Of a DNA stretch of 64,000 nucleotides, positions 11,894 to 25,200 are shown piece by piece. The stretch is taken from NCBI GenBank assembly GCA_963402885.1, contig OY727100.1, forward strand, positions 18,943,665 through 19,007,664. Direction: 5' to 3'. A program made the position numbers and the translations under genes. Origin of the DNA: Antedon bifida (taxonomy: Eukaryota > Echinodermata > Crinoidea > Comatulida > Antedonidae). Positions within the stretch are counted from its first letter, which is position 1; every line of letters begins with the position of its first letter. Under the pieces are notes generated by a model. That model searched no databases. It saw only the letters and a program-made list of their open reading frames with translations, and was not told the origin of the DNA.

Positions 11894-13439
11894 ATGTGTG
11901 ATCAAGAAGTTTCACCAGTCTTTTATGACGCTGTTTATTCTGAAGGATCGTCACCTGCATCAGTTACAAGTTCTGCTAGTTCAGAATCATCGACGACATG
12001 CCGACGATCAACCAAGGGAAGACAACGACCAGACTACAAACGCCGCATCAAACCTCCACATTCTTACATGGAGATGATCCGTATGGCCATCAATTCTTCA
12101 CCTTCAGGTCAACTAACTCTGCGTGAAATCATCAACTTTATGTACGACCAGTTTGCTTGTTTCCGTGGCGAATACGTTGGATGGAAGAACAGTGTAAGAC
12201 ACAACTTATCTGCTAGTGAGTGTTTCACTAAGATTCTACGTGATCCAACTAGACCATATGGCAAAGACAACTATTGGACAATGAATGACAAATGTGGACA
12301 TTGTAAAAGTAATAATGAAAACGAGGCTGCTTGTCAACGTATTCTTGCTACATCAAAGCACAACATGGACAATAATTACAATAAGAACATTCTAAATCTG
12401 GTTATCAACAAACCTAGAACACCTATACCTAGCGATACTGCTTCTGACGAACCGTGTAGTGCAACTTCAGACGATCGATCACCGTACACCAACTACCAAC
12501 GACCACCGACGTCTTCAGAAGCCTACTACGGCACTTACTACGACCAACACTTCTATGCTCCTCGACTTCGTCATCAGCATCGCTACCACCCGTACACTTC
12601 TACAGCCAGTGCTGGTTACTATTCTGGTCGCTACACCGCAGCTCAACCATGCTACATCGACGATCTTGCAATGCTAGAAGACTTGTACGTACCAGCAGCA
12701 GACATCGACTTCTCAATGTATAACCACGATGCCGAAGCTGGGAAAGACTGTAAATTACAACATTATCCAAAGGTATGTGTATTTTTCAATTATTGTTTTT
12801 TCTTTACTGTTTCATTACGTTTTATGCGTTTTTACCTTACAACTGGACAATCCAACAGCGACATTTCATGTTCAATAATTCCTTAATTTTGTTTTGAAAT
12901 CAAATTTTAATCATTTTAACTTAACAATGGTTTTCTTCTACCCTTAGACCCTATCATGTTTTATACTTAAAGTTAACATGTCTTAAACTAAATTCCAACA
13001 TTGATTATCTATCAACATGTGTTACATTTCATTGTTACTAGCTATTAACTAATTGTTGATTTTTATTTATTTTTTCTTGCAGGAACAACCACAAGTTCAG
13101 TACCCAATGTTCCAGTCGAATGTACCCAGACCATACGATTATCACCAGTACTACGCTCCTACTTCTCTACAGTACCAATATCCATCTGACTACTACACTA
13201 CTGGAGGTCAACGTCCGATGTTTCCACCAGCTAGTACAACTGCAGAAGGCTACGTTCACCCATACCCGTTCAACTTCGCAACCACAACATCTGAGAACGC
13301 GTCTCTGTCGCCGTCATCACCGTCATCCTCTTACAGTTCTTCTTCTTCTTCTCTCAGCTCCGTATCGTCTGAAAGCGATTTAGACCAACCTCTTTTCCTT
13401 CCGTCTGAAGCATTGGCGGTTATCTATGGTTCAGATTAA
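11894..13439 (+). CDS. Divergent forkhead-box transcription factor, two exons, 411 aa
   Basis: Exon 1 is 11894-12772 (293 codons, phase 0, AAG/gtatgtg) and exon 2 is 13083-13439 (118 codons plus TAA, tttcttgcag/). The forkhead DNA-binding domain spans about residues 53-131: KPPHSYMEMIRMAINSS, LTLREIINFMYDQF, then recognition-helix GWKNSVRHNLSASECF with Asn99, Arg102 and His103, and wing 1 KILRDPTRPYGKDNYWTMN. The N-terminus is Ser/Thr-rich; the C-terminal half is Tyr/Pro/Ser-rich with a poly-Ser run (about residues 370-395) and an acidic end, like an activation region. The domain is atypical: PHSYMEMI in place of PYSYIALI, and a DPTRPYGKDNYW wing. FoxY- or FoxH-like affinity is possible, but I cannot assign a class. 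It would act in the nucleus as a sequence-specific regulator. Confidence 0.93.
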
Positions 13440-13519
13440 CTCTATCTAGCATTTTAAACTACATAGTAATATATTGGTAAAATGCAATATTATAATTCTA
13501 TAGGAAATGCAAGTGTTCA

Positions 13520-13610
13520 TTTTAAACTGTATAATGTTCATATTTTAAACTGTATAAATGCTAACTTAATGTTTCATATTTTAACCTGTATAAATGCTAA
13601 CTTGATGTAT
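13520..13610 (+). repeat. Direct repeats in the forkhead 3' UTR
   Basis: The phrase TTTTAAACTGTATAA(T/A)G recurs at about 40-bp spacing, with CTGTATAAATGCTAACTT seen twice. These AU-rich repeats lie between the stop codon (13437-13439) and the poly(A) signal. Confidence 0.6.
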
Positions 13611-13674
13611 ATATTATTTTGTTGACCTCTATAAATATGTTGAAATGAATTCACATGATTTGCATATTTTGATA

Positions 13675-13680
13675 AATAAA
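13675..13680 (+). terminator. Poly(A) signal AATAAA of the forkhead gene
   Basis: AATAAA about 235 bp after the stop, followed within 30 bp by TGTTATAC and then a GT-rich stretch (GAGGTGTTTTGT), the expected order for cleavage and polyadenylation. Confidence 0.65.
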
Positions 13681-14389
13681 TATTGTTATACATTTTGAAT
13701 GAGGTGTTTTGTACTTTATTTGTCATTGACTTGTGAGAAATTATATATCGACGATGACGTATTGAAAATCCAATTTACTGTATCAAGTTGTATTTTTTCT
13801 TAAGAATTTTAAAGGATTAAAACAACGACTAAAGATTATTTTGATTTTAATATACCACCGTATTTATAAAATTGAGACACTAACAATTATCCTGAACATT
13901 TGACGTTTTTATGTGTTTTGACCTTTTCGGCTCCTTTACCACTATCTTGGTTGTTTTTTTAAAATTATGTTGCAAATGTTATCACGTAAAAATCTATCTG
14001 ACACAATTCGATCAACCCGAAGTGTTATTGTTGGTAGTGTAAAATGGGTAGTGCGATACGAATTGGCGGTGATTGATAAAAGTGTTTGTTTGATAAACAT
14101 TATAATGACCATGATGATAATCGTTAAATCTTCACATCTCTTAACCCTCTCTTGAAATGTTCAAACTCTCTTTCAGCTATAATACAAGGCTCCTCATTTC
14201 TACAATGATCTTCTCTATCTATCCGCAATTTATTATCCTTTTCCTCATTCAAAACTAGACTTATGACTTTTCTCCAAACTATGTAATCCTTTTCCAGACT
14301 TTAAATTGTAAAATATTTTATCTAAGTATATATATTTATTATTTTTGTCCATCTGGAAAAGAAGCCCACCCAAGAGTACCGTCTAAAAA

Positions 14390-14510
14390 ATGAAGGAGCA
14401 CATTTGGCTTCAATTGGCCTTAGTGCTGAGGCGGGAAGAGCACAACATAACATCTTTTATATTTCTGTGGCTTTCGCCACCCGATTTTTTGTGTTGTAAA
14501 TGTTATGTTT
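14390..14510 (+). repeat. SINE 3'-body fragment related to the element at 15056-15345
   Basis: Collinear matches to the 3' part of the downstream SINE: GCCTTAGTGCTGAGGC, AGAGCACAACATAA, TGGCTTTCGCCACCCGAT and GTAAATGTTATG, against GCCTTACCGTGCTAGAGGC, GGAGCACACCATAA, TGGCTTCCCGCCTC..CCGAT and GTAATTTACATG. No tRNA-like head is left. Confidence 0.6.
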
Positions 14511-14831
14511 AGCACAAAAATTTAACAGTGTGGCGCGTGACCGATTAACACTATACCATCTTTCCCACTACACCTGCACAAACTCATTTGCATAACAACG
14601 CCGACATACCAAACTACGATGAGATATAAATTCTTTTCTAAACACGTAACGAAGAGAATTATAATTCCTTTTTTCTGACATGAAATTGTTAGTCATTCGC
14701 GGCGGTCACACTGTTGAATTTTGATGTTGTTAATCCTCCATTATATTATCCTAAATTAACTTGACTCTCTAAATATCTCTCTTTCAAAATAAAAGAAAAA
14801 CATTTTATATTTATTTAAATAAAAATGAATC

Positions 14832-14903
14832 CGTAGAGATTCGAACCCCAGCTAGTTGAATCCAAACGATAGTTACTAGAGCACTACCCGTTATGCCACA
14901 ATG
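14832..14903 (-). repeat. tRNA-derived SINE head, minus strand
   Basis: On the minus strand TGGCATAACGGGTAGTGCTC resembles a Pol III A box and GGGGTTCGAATCTC a B box, about 40 bp apart. The acceptor ends do not pair, so this is a tRNA-derived repeat and not a tRNA gene. Its body would run to lower coordinates through AT-rich DNA. Confidence 0.6.
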
Positions 14904-15055
14904 TACACGAGTACGAGTAATGAAAGTCAACAATAGTAAAGTCTTATACGCGCTTCATATTACGTCATTCTAATCGTTACGTCAAAATTTGCATATTCAT
15001 GACGTCATTTTGAAGAAACGAATCTAGTTTTAACCTTGCTAATACACCAGAGGGC

Positions 15056-15345
15056 CGGATAGCTCAGTCGGTAGAGCGTCGTGGAACACGATTATCGTGG
15101 GTTCAAACCCCATGCCGGTCGGTGGAAAAGAGTTAAAGCTATGCGAGCTTCTGTGTTTGGGGTTCACAGATTTAAACGTCCCCCTTTCCACCACACATCA
15201 TGAGGCAATAACATCAAAACATCTGATGTGTGGTACCCCCAAGGCTGTGAGAGAGCCTTACCGTGCTAGAGGCAAGGGAGCACACCATAATTTTTTTTGT
15301 TTGGCTTCCCGCCTCTTTCCGATCTCGTAATTTACATGTTTGGCG
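15056..15345 (+). mobile_element. tRNA-derived SINE with intact A and B boxes
   Basis: GGCCGGATAGCTCAGTCGGT (A box TAGCTCAGTCGG) and GTGGGTTCAAACCCCATG (B box GGTTCAAAC, T-arm stem paired) form a tRNA-like head. Its outer stem GGCCGG/CCGGTC still pairs, but the anticodon arm is collapsed. The body contains CCCCTTTCCACCACAC, GGCAAGGGAGCACACCAT and GGCTTCCCGCCTC. The body is shared with 14390-14510, which supports a repeat family. Confidence 0.75.
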
Positions 15346-16215
15346 CCCTCAATTTTAAGAACACCTAAGAAAAATAATTAGGAACAAATAAATAGAAATG
15401 TGTAAAGATACCGATGCCTAGCCTGGCTAGTGTACATATGCATTATTTATTGTAATATATAATTTTAAAAAGTTTTTTTCAAGTGTTTATATTTTATATT
15501 ATATTTCTATTTTAAGACTTGGATTGGTTGAGTAGGCATACTTAAATAATAAGGCTCATTGTCAAGCAAGCGTAATCATGGGAAAAAAGCTCAGCTATGG
15601 TATCATATACCACAAAACGTGGATTCTAGTCGAGTATCACGGAATATTCACAAAATAAAAATAAATGGACCTTCTTTATGGTGTTTTTTTTCTTAAAAAT
15701 TTGAATAATAAAGGTATATCGAAAACCCGTTTTTAGCACTAGCATATTTCTCAGACGAAAAAGTTTTATAAAAATTGCTGTACGTGAATCTACGTAATCG
15801 TAGTGGCACGTGTAATTTATTTATTTTTTAAATGTTGCAAAAGGGGAGACGGGGCCAGCCAAATCCCCCTCTAAATCCGCGCCTGATATTTGAGGTAGGC
15901 CTAGGCCTAATATTATTTTATTATATAATAATGTTAACAATTGTATTTTTTTAATAGCTTCTATGACGTACGTGCCTATCGACCCGCTTTTGACATTTGA
16001 ATGAAAAGCAAACTCTCATCTTGCTGCCTACGTCATTATATTGGTTTCGTCGGAATTAAGAAAACAAAGTAAAACATGGCTGCTGAGTACTGGTGAAAAT
16101 GGAAGACGAATTTAAATGGAATAGTGTTATATGTTGAGTTAAAATTCTACCAATAACATTGGATCTAACGTAGGGATTATATATTTGTATCGTTGAATGA
16201 TATTTTTTTGTAATT

Positions 16216-19200
16216 ATGGGGCAGAAGGTGAGTTCTAGCCCTCGTGCACGGACATATTCGTCACCAAACTCGCCTGCGGGAAATAGCATTGTGCTGGTTG
16301 GAAATGGACACCAAAACGGTGGCGGTAGTGCACTTCCCGCCTACCCCGGACCTCCTCCGCCTGGGCCTAGCCAGCAAAGGTCCAGGACTAGGTCTCTAGG
16401 TACTGGCCCGCCAAGCGGTAGCCCATTGACTATAGCAGCAACAAGAGGAGTTAGATCACTAGATACAGACAATATTTTTGCTCCTGGCAGCTCCAGATTA
16501 CAGCAAGCACGATCTTTACCAGCACATCTTTTAGGACAATCAATTATCCTGCAAGCTAGTCGAAATGGTAACATTTTATTATCTTTTAATTGTGTGTTCA
16601 TAATGTGTACATTTTTCATTTTTCTTAATTGATCACTTTATTGTTACTGTTTTTTACAGGAGGAAAACTAGTTTTGTTTTTTTGATTAATGATTTAAAAA
16701 GAAATATTATTACCAAAACAACACAATTAGGGACAAGGGTAAACACGATCGGGGCCATAAAGAAATGTCTTATACGTTTGGCCTGATCATCTTAGGCGTT
16801 CATCCCAATAGTCTTTAATCGTTGATTCCAATAGTCAAGTGTATCGTTTGTAAATCAGTTCCATTATAGTTTATAATTGAGTTCTCGACATACTGTCGCA
16901 CATACCAAGTGAATGAAGTGAAATATTGTGTAACAACAAATTATTGATCGTACATGGACCCATCCTGTGTAGCAGCAGTCGTGGGCTTGATTGATGTGCT
17001 TTTATTTTATTCTTATGTTCTTTTTTGCTACCTAAAATACCGTCTTGGAGAAACTGGCCTTTTAATTAATATGAATGGTTTAGTACAAGCAAGAATAACT
17101 AGATTTGAACTTGTCTTTAACGAGTTATGTTGATAAAACTATTCTTTAAAATATTTTATAATTCTTTTACATAGTTTATCAAATTTGTATCAAAAAATCC
17201 TGGGAAGAACACAATTAATTTATTTATGGTGAACAATTATAAATCCAAATTTTCGTGGACCCGATCGTCTTTCCTTTATTTGTATAATGGGCCCAATCGT
17301 GTAAATTATGCTCTCTTCAGGTTCCATTAATTATTTACTTTTATAAAATAAGCTCATTCAGGATGTTGTTTTCTCCAAAATCTGAATCACATACAAAATC
17401 TGTGATTCTTAGGCTACTGTACCTAGAACAAGCACTTAGTTCTTTCACGTGAACAGGATTCTGTTTATAGTTATTTGCATAGCAGATCCAAGCATGATTG
17501 CACTGTTGTTGTATATGTTGATGAATCAGCACATATTATTATATCCTTACTATTGAGCCTTATTAATACAGGAAGGTCAAACTTAGGTCTTTAGGCTATA
17601 CTTTTTTTTTAGTTTCTGAAAAAAATTGTTTCAAGACATAGACTGTAACTCTATCTACAGTATTACAGTATTTTGTTAACCTATCAGTATCAGACACTTG
17701 GACAGACACTCTAATCAGTTTGTTGGTTTCCAATTTTTGTGTGTAAAGCGCTTAGAAACATTGTATTAGGTCCTACCATTATTATAATTATACTGTACAG
17801 TAAACATATTTGTTTTATCATCATTTATTATCAAAGAGAAACAATTTGGAAGAGGATTTTATTTTAAGCTCTGGCACGGCAGGAACATTTTAATATAAGT
17901 GGAAGAGAAACAAAACGCAATGAAAAGCACAGTATCTGACATCACACTGTACAACAAAACAAACAATTTGCTCCTTCTGTAATCATATCAAATTTATAAG
18001 TTACCATAAAATGTGATTTATTGCACCACGTTCAATTCTTTCATTCTTTATTTGTTTTCTTACGGTTCAATTCAAAATACAAACAAACAATCAATCCATT
18101 GAAAATTAGAATACATTTTAGATATGAATAATTGTTGTTGTTGGTACTGTCTTAATATTGCTAGACATTTGAACAATTAAAGATACAAACTAAACAGAGA
18201 ACCTTTATATTGTTTGACCTTTACTTTACTTAGAATGAGTTGTGTCTCCATTACGCTAAGTGACTTTTAGTCCCCATAGCAACATTGCTGTATTTTGGCA
18301 ACTCCACAAGCAAGGGGTTTTGTTAATATTCTATAATGGTCGTAATAAATTGTCGTCATCAGCAGGTAATGTCCCATTGATTTAACTACATTGTGAAGAT
18401 GCTGTTTGCTTAAAATTACAAATATTTGTTTGCAATTTTAGTATGTTTAAAAGCGTTTGTTTTTGATGAAGTAAATGTACAAAGAGAGTGGGAGATGACA
18501 TGAACTATTTGTAAGCTCTTGAGGTTGTTAGGAGAGTTGGGAGGTTTGTGGATAAGATATTACATTAGCATAGCAGACACACATTTGTATGATGTCAACG
18601 ATAACAAAACCCCTGCACAAGATATACAATTTTCAGTTTCAAGCTTTTTCATGTGTTTACTAAAACAAACTACTTCCTTAATATTACAGTAGGCCTATGT
18701 TTCCTCACTTTTACATACTATTATTGAACCCTATGATTTGTTATTCTTCTTCCCTGTGCATTTAGATTTGCTATGTTTTTTGTGCTTTTTAGGGGAAATC
18801 CTTATTGTTTGAATTTGATTCAAGAGAATAAATATTAGGACCAGGAAATTATATTTTGTGAACTATACCGTAGAATCACTTTATTATTTCTGTATTTTAC
18901 GGTTTTGGTTTCATCATGAGCCAGCTTTGTGCTTTGTAATTGTGCAATGAACAATTTATAATGTATTTTCAAAACTAAATTGTATACGGTTGAACATTGT
19001 ATGTGTACAGTATATTCCAGAGGTAGCATTTTAGACTTCTTGATACAATCACACACAGCCACCACCGTTACCTCCCAATGGTTATTGGCAATATGGCTGC
19101 ATTAATAATAATCTGCCAATCGGATACTAAATACTATATGCCATTGCCAGTTGGAAGTTGTGCCCACTACTTCAGTCATGTACTATCTACTGTACATACC

Positions 19201-22200
19201 CAAGTTCATTTCGTTCATTCATTGATGAGCTAGGGGTTACTGTATAATTCATTTATTTGTAATTTAAATACTTCATTTGATTTATAAAATTCCCCTTCCC
19301 TCATCTACTTTCTACCATGTGGATTGTGGCTATGATGAGCTTATTATTTGTAATGAATACATTGGATATTGGATACATCAAAAGAATGAAACACATTACA
19401 CTTAAGGATTAATTGATTCTATCACCATGGTTACATAATACTAATATTAACAACCAATTCTTATTGATATTTTGCCATTATTTTTTAGTATCAATTTTAC
19501 TACAGTATACGCATAATGAGAATGTATTGTAGGAATATTTTTACGAGTTCAAAAAATGGAAACATTATCCTTTCTCACAAGCAAGTTGATTTGTCTGTCT
19601 GTCTGTGTACAAGATTTCAGTTTTGTAAAATCATGCTAATTAAACACTAAATGTGAACAATGGTAACATTTATGGATGGCCATGGGTAAAGTTACCTTGC
19701 AATTTTTCCAGTCCAGTGCGAACAAGGCTTTAACTTTTGTACTTAGATTTCTAATCTGTGTTGAATGATTCACCTTGTAGTACTGTAGATCTTTGTCATC
19801 TGGAACAGAGTTTACAGTACATTCTCTCTCTCTCTCTCAGAGGCAGAGTGCTGTCATGTGATGAAAGAGAATAAACACAATCTCATTATGTTTGATATTT
19901 TACAATAAGAGAATTGGAACGAAATTATAAGTTTATAAATTCTGCTCAGGTAGATTGTTACTTTATGAACAGAATCCATTTTTACAGTTGGCTGAATCAT
20001 CTCACATTCTCAGAATTTATATCCTTGTAATAATAACTGTAATTGTGCCTTCGCAGTGCAGCAACATTAGTAGTAAAATGTTGTTTTAATACATTATTTC
20101 GCAATAACATTTAAATTTGTTTAGTTATTAATATGTACAGTACTCTATAACACCCACATCATGTCATTATGACCCTCTTCCAAGTATTTACATTAATATG
20201 AAACGCTTCTGCTGTAATAATATCCTGTTTATGTACAGTATTTAGTAACATCCTGGTTAAAGGATAAAGTGAATATACTAATTCCATTTTTTAATAATAA
20301 CTTGCTGCTTTATATTCTATAAACTGCAAAGATATTTCAATGTGTTTTGTTGATTTTGTGATTATTTTTTTTTATTTTTTTATTTATTTTTTTTTTTGGC
20401 TTACAATTTACATTTTAAAGTACATAAATATTTTTAGTTTTTTAGAGAGTGGAGAAAAAGTTACCAGAATAACTTTCATTCTCAACCAATGTAAAGCACC
20501 AAACTCTTACCAAGTGGAAGGAAAAGTCTGAATTGAATTAGAAAAAGAATAGAATGTAACTTGAAAATCTCGAAACCGAAGATACTGTAGCCATGATACA
20601 CACTGATCCCCAGTTAGCGGTGATGGTGTATCCACATACTGTACTCCGGTTTGGGCGCTAGCTTGGTGTTTTTGTCTTTTTGTTCTCCTCGTGTTTTCCT
20701 CTCTTTCTCTTTATTGTCGAGCGCATAGAGACATCGTTTTTTTGCGCTATATAAATCTATCATTATTATTATTATTATATTACGAAAAGATAGCATTGAG
20801 TATTTATAATAGACTGATTTTCTGCTGTGAGCATATCACAACACTAGTTTGTGTTGTCTTGATAAATTTGAAATGTATTGAATGTATTGGTGTCAGGATA
20901 ATGAATGATGAAGAAAAATAAGTTGCTTTTGGTTTCGAAAAATGAGAGTCAGTTTTAAAAATGGTGCCTACTGTATTGCTTAATCTTATTTGTGACATAA
21001 TCATGGTTCCCATTTCCTTCTTTAGTTGACCCTGTCTGTTTCCTTGTAATACGCACTTAAAATGTAGAGTTTTTATATCCACCTATATACATAGCAAAGA
21101 TTATTATTAACTAAAGGTACCTACAGTACAGTATACTACACATGTTGAACCAATACAAACTTTTCAGTGCAACTGAATATACACACAGTGACAGACTGTC
21201 AACGGAGATGACCATACATAAATGGAATATTTATATCATTAATTCTAGACTATAGTAAAGTAGTACTGTATTTGACCTACAAATCTGTAATCCCCTGGAC
21301 CTGACTACAAAATTAAGTAAATATTACTTAGTTTGTGGATTATACTTGGATTCTATTAGCAATATATTTTTTCATGTCATTCTCATCTCAAATTGACAGT
21401 GATTTGTATAGGCAGTGAGTATAGGAGTTTTGATGTTGTATTTCAACCGTCATGTCTACTGTAGGTTACCTGGAAAAACTGACATAGGCCATTCTCCTGA
21501 AAGGAAAGAACATTCATCCCTTTTAATTATTAATAATAATATTTAATTATTATTAATAATTATTTTTTTCATAATAAAAAACCACGCCCCATTCCTCTTT
21601 CCACTATTGCTTTGTGTAATTTAAGCTTTTAGTACAGTATACTTTTTGACTGGCCTTTAGTAAGTAAGTAAGTTTTTAGCATACACATAAAATAGCAGGA
21701 AAGAAGTTTGAACCTTTTAAGAATGGTCATGCCTGACAGAAAATTTATTCATGAATTTGTCTTCTTGGTTTGTGGAGTCATCTTGAGTCATAGAGAAAAT
21801 CTTTATCATGAATTTATGTTTCAATTAATAAAAGCTTTAAACTACGATTTTCATTAAGACATAACATTACTTTAATTTGTAATAGTCTGTACTGTAATAC
21901 CAAATGAATTTCTACAGTTAAAACAAAAACTACACTATGCTTTTTCTAATCAATATTTGATTATTTAATTAAGCTAAAAACTAAAGTATTGAATCAAACA
22001 AGTTTTCATGGCTACCATGGAATGTGACTAAGTGATGTAAAAAACTAAAAGTATTAAAATACAAAAAAATATTAAAATGAATGTTGTCTAGAAAGAACTA
22101 TTACGATCAACCTTAATCATTTTAAACTGTTCTGATTCATATGAATACTACAGTGTATGCATTTTGATTAAATAGATTTAATTTAATTTTCATTTTTCAT

Positions 22201-25200
22201 TTCTTTATAAATTAACGTCTAAGAGAGAAGAATTGTAACTAAAGTAGTTTCTGTCTTAAATGGGCAAAATGCTATACTGATACTATCTTAATGTTATACA
22301 TGATGACCTTCCTATGCATTGTAAGTACTGTAAGTTGCATGTGCAGTAAGAGGGCAATAGATCAGCTTTGATGTTGTGGTCCTACTGTAGTACAATGACA
22401 CTCCTCTCTGAAATCGAATACTATTTTTTTTAAAACCATGATCCTACTGTACTTTTGGTCAAATTGATTGTGTCCAATCCAAATGCTGGCAGAAGTAAAG
22501 TACCCACACCACAGGGGTGAATTACTATGGCCAACTGTTAATTTTTACTAACCCAGTAACCACTGCCTCCCTGCCCAGTGTTTAAGGTTCAATGCTATTG
22601 CCACTGGTAAATCCCAGTAACCACTGCCTCCCTGCCCAGTGTTTAAGGTTCAATGCTATTGCCACTGGTAAATCCCAGTAACCACTGCCTCCCTGCCCAG
22701 TGTTTAAGGTTCAATGCTATTGCCACTGGTAAATCCCAGTAACCACTGCCTCCCTGCCCAGTGTTTAAGGTTCAATGCTATTGCCACTGGTAAATCCCAG
22801 TAATCACTGCCTCTCTGCCCAGTGTTTAAGGTTCAATGCTATTGCCACTGGTAAATCATGTTAAAACCTACAACTACAGCAATAACTGATTGAATAATCC
22901 AAATGTTCAAAAGTACTGTACTCATGGCATTGAGCTGTTTATTGTTATTAGTATCAAATTTTACCTTATAAAGTTTTACAGTACCTGATTCATGTATTAA
23001 GGACAATTACTAAGCTGTAGAATAAATAAAACCACTCGGACGGAAAGAGTGCTTTGAGATGGTGGTGAACTACAAAGGGCGTTACCTAGGTGTTGTGATG
23101 ATGTCATCAACCTATAACTCTGTAATTATGAATGTACTATACTAAACCCAGTTTCCAGTTTTATTTAAAAAAAAAATCTTGTCCATGTTTCTGCTTCAAC
23201 CGGGTTTGAGATTTTTTGTAATTTGCCTACCAGCAAAGCAAGCCAGTTACTGTGGGGTCATTGGATTTACTGGCCAATTTGCTAGCGGACATACTACTGC
23301 TTAAGTTAAATAATTATTAATAAGCGGTTATTTTTGTATCAGACATGAATGCAACTACAGTAGTAGTAATCAGAGCAAAGTTGTGTCTTGGCCTTATCAG
23401 GTACCCATTTGTACACATGGGTAGAGAGAGTTAATATAGTATACCTTTTCTTGATAGTACAGTAACCCAATGTAAATACTGTATGTCTTTGATAAATATC
23501 ATGCTTTGTGCCTACAGTAGAATAGCAAGAATTCAGCAGTTCATACAATGCGAATGTTACATCGCTAAATTATAAATGTGATTAGAAACCCAGGCATTCG
23601 GGCTAACTATACTTGACCGACTCTGGCAGAAAAGGCCGACTTGTCCTGGAGTAGTTACAATTTTGTTGTTGCTGTTGTACACCATGGCATCTCATGTTTG
23701 GATTTTGAAAAACCACTCGACAGCCATATTCATATTTGGTGTTTGGGTGAATCTATAATTTATGAATATAATAACATTGTCATTTACCAGTTGATTAAAT
23801 GAGTTAATCTATTTCCATTAGCAAATATTGAAGGTCATTTTACGTAAATAAACACAAGTATCTAGGTTAAATAAAGTTCAACCTTATGAATTATTCATGA
23901 ACATACTATAACTGTCAAACATTTGCGTGATTACTGTTGCCATAGTGTTGTGCTCGTTCATGCATGATCATTTTTCATGCATGCATTTATTTTGGAAATT
24001 TAAGGCATGATGTAAATGTATTTGGGACAAATTGCTGTTTAGTGAATACAGTAGTACTGTATATAGATATTAATATTAATGATTAAAATGTTCCATTGGG
24101 AACACCAATTCCTTGCGGTCTCCATAATCAATCTACATTATAAATATATGTTAATCGTTGTTTTATTTGAACATATGTTTGTCTGCAGGACTCTGTATTC
24201 TTTTTGTTGGTTGAAATTAATACCTGTAGGCAATAATTAACAGTGATGGTTTGTGGAAATTGGGTTGTTTGGAAGGTTTTGTGAGGATTGTGTTATTTTT
24301 GTTGAGGTAGCAGGAATATTTTTGGCATAAAAGTGCAGTATTACTTAACTAGTTTGACACAAAAAATTAAATGTGATATGTCTAAATATGGTAGTGATAT
24401 GCCCAAATATGGTAGTGATATGACATCATCATGTCAATATATGGGCACATCACATTTTTTTGTCACATAAAGTTTGATTATGAAGAAGAATATTTATTGG
24501 AATGTCCCTACCCTAACTGACAATTGTAGTAATTAAGAATAGACTAGAACTGTTCTCACTGAAACATTTCATTTCCATAATAAAATTGTAAAACACACAC
24601 CCCTTGCGTTTTCTCTGATCACTGAACCGAATCTGGCGGTCTCAGTGTAAACGTAGCTTTAACCTCCTCAACCTACTGTTTTAAATATCTTATCACGAAT
24701 CCTCAATTACTGTAATCCACGAAAGCTTTTTGTGGATAATAAGATTTTACATGGACATCAAATTATGGCATTTATTGCACTACATTTGATGCAATTTGAC
24801 ACGTTTCAAGGTCATAACAACATCCAAACTATATTGAGCCTTATTGATTTCAAATGGGGGGCTGCTTTTTTTGGCAATAATTTGCTGACTTTTTTCATTA
24901 TTCGTGGATAGCGGTTGCTTTTTGTAGTTTTAGAATACAGTATAAAGTCCTCCTATTATATCCTATTTGAGATCCTCCAAAGCGTCCCCTTATTAGGGAT
25001 AACAGGAATAGGGTTAACAGGGGTGTTAAAGAATTTACAGTAGAAACTCTTTGAGACCTTCCAAAGTGTTCTGTTAGGTAGGAATTGGCCCTAGTGTTAA
25101 AAAACATGTATTGCCATTTTTGTTTCATGGGATGTCCTTTGAATGGGGTCTCCCAAAGGGAGGAGTTCTTTCTACTGCATCTTTTCCTCTTGTTTTAACC

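Noticed and set aside
15056..15128. Functional tRNA gene
   Set aside because: A and B boxes and the outer stem are visible, but the anticodon arm cannot form a 7-base loop, and a SINE body follows directly.
16341..16619. Antisense open frame in ZNRF exon 1
   Set aside because: Mirror of the Pro/Gly/Ser-rich ZNRF exon, with no family match or splice support.
22552..22856. CRISPR array
   Set aside because: The 61-bp units abut with no unique spacers, in a eukaryotic intron; it is a minisatellite.
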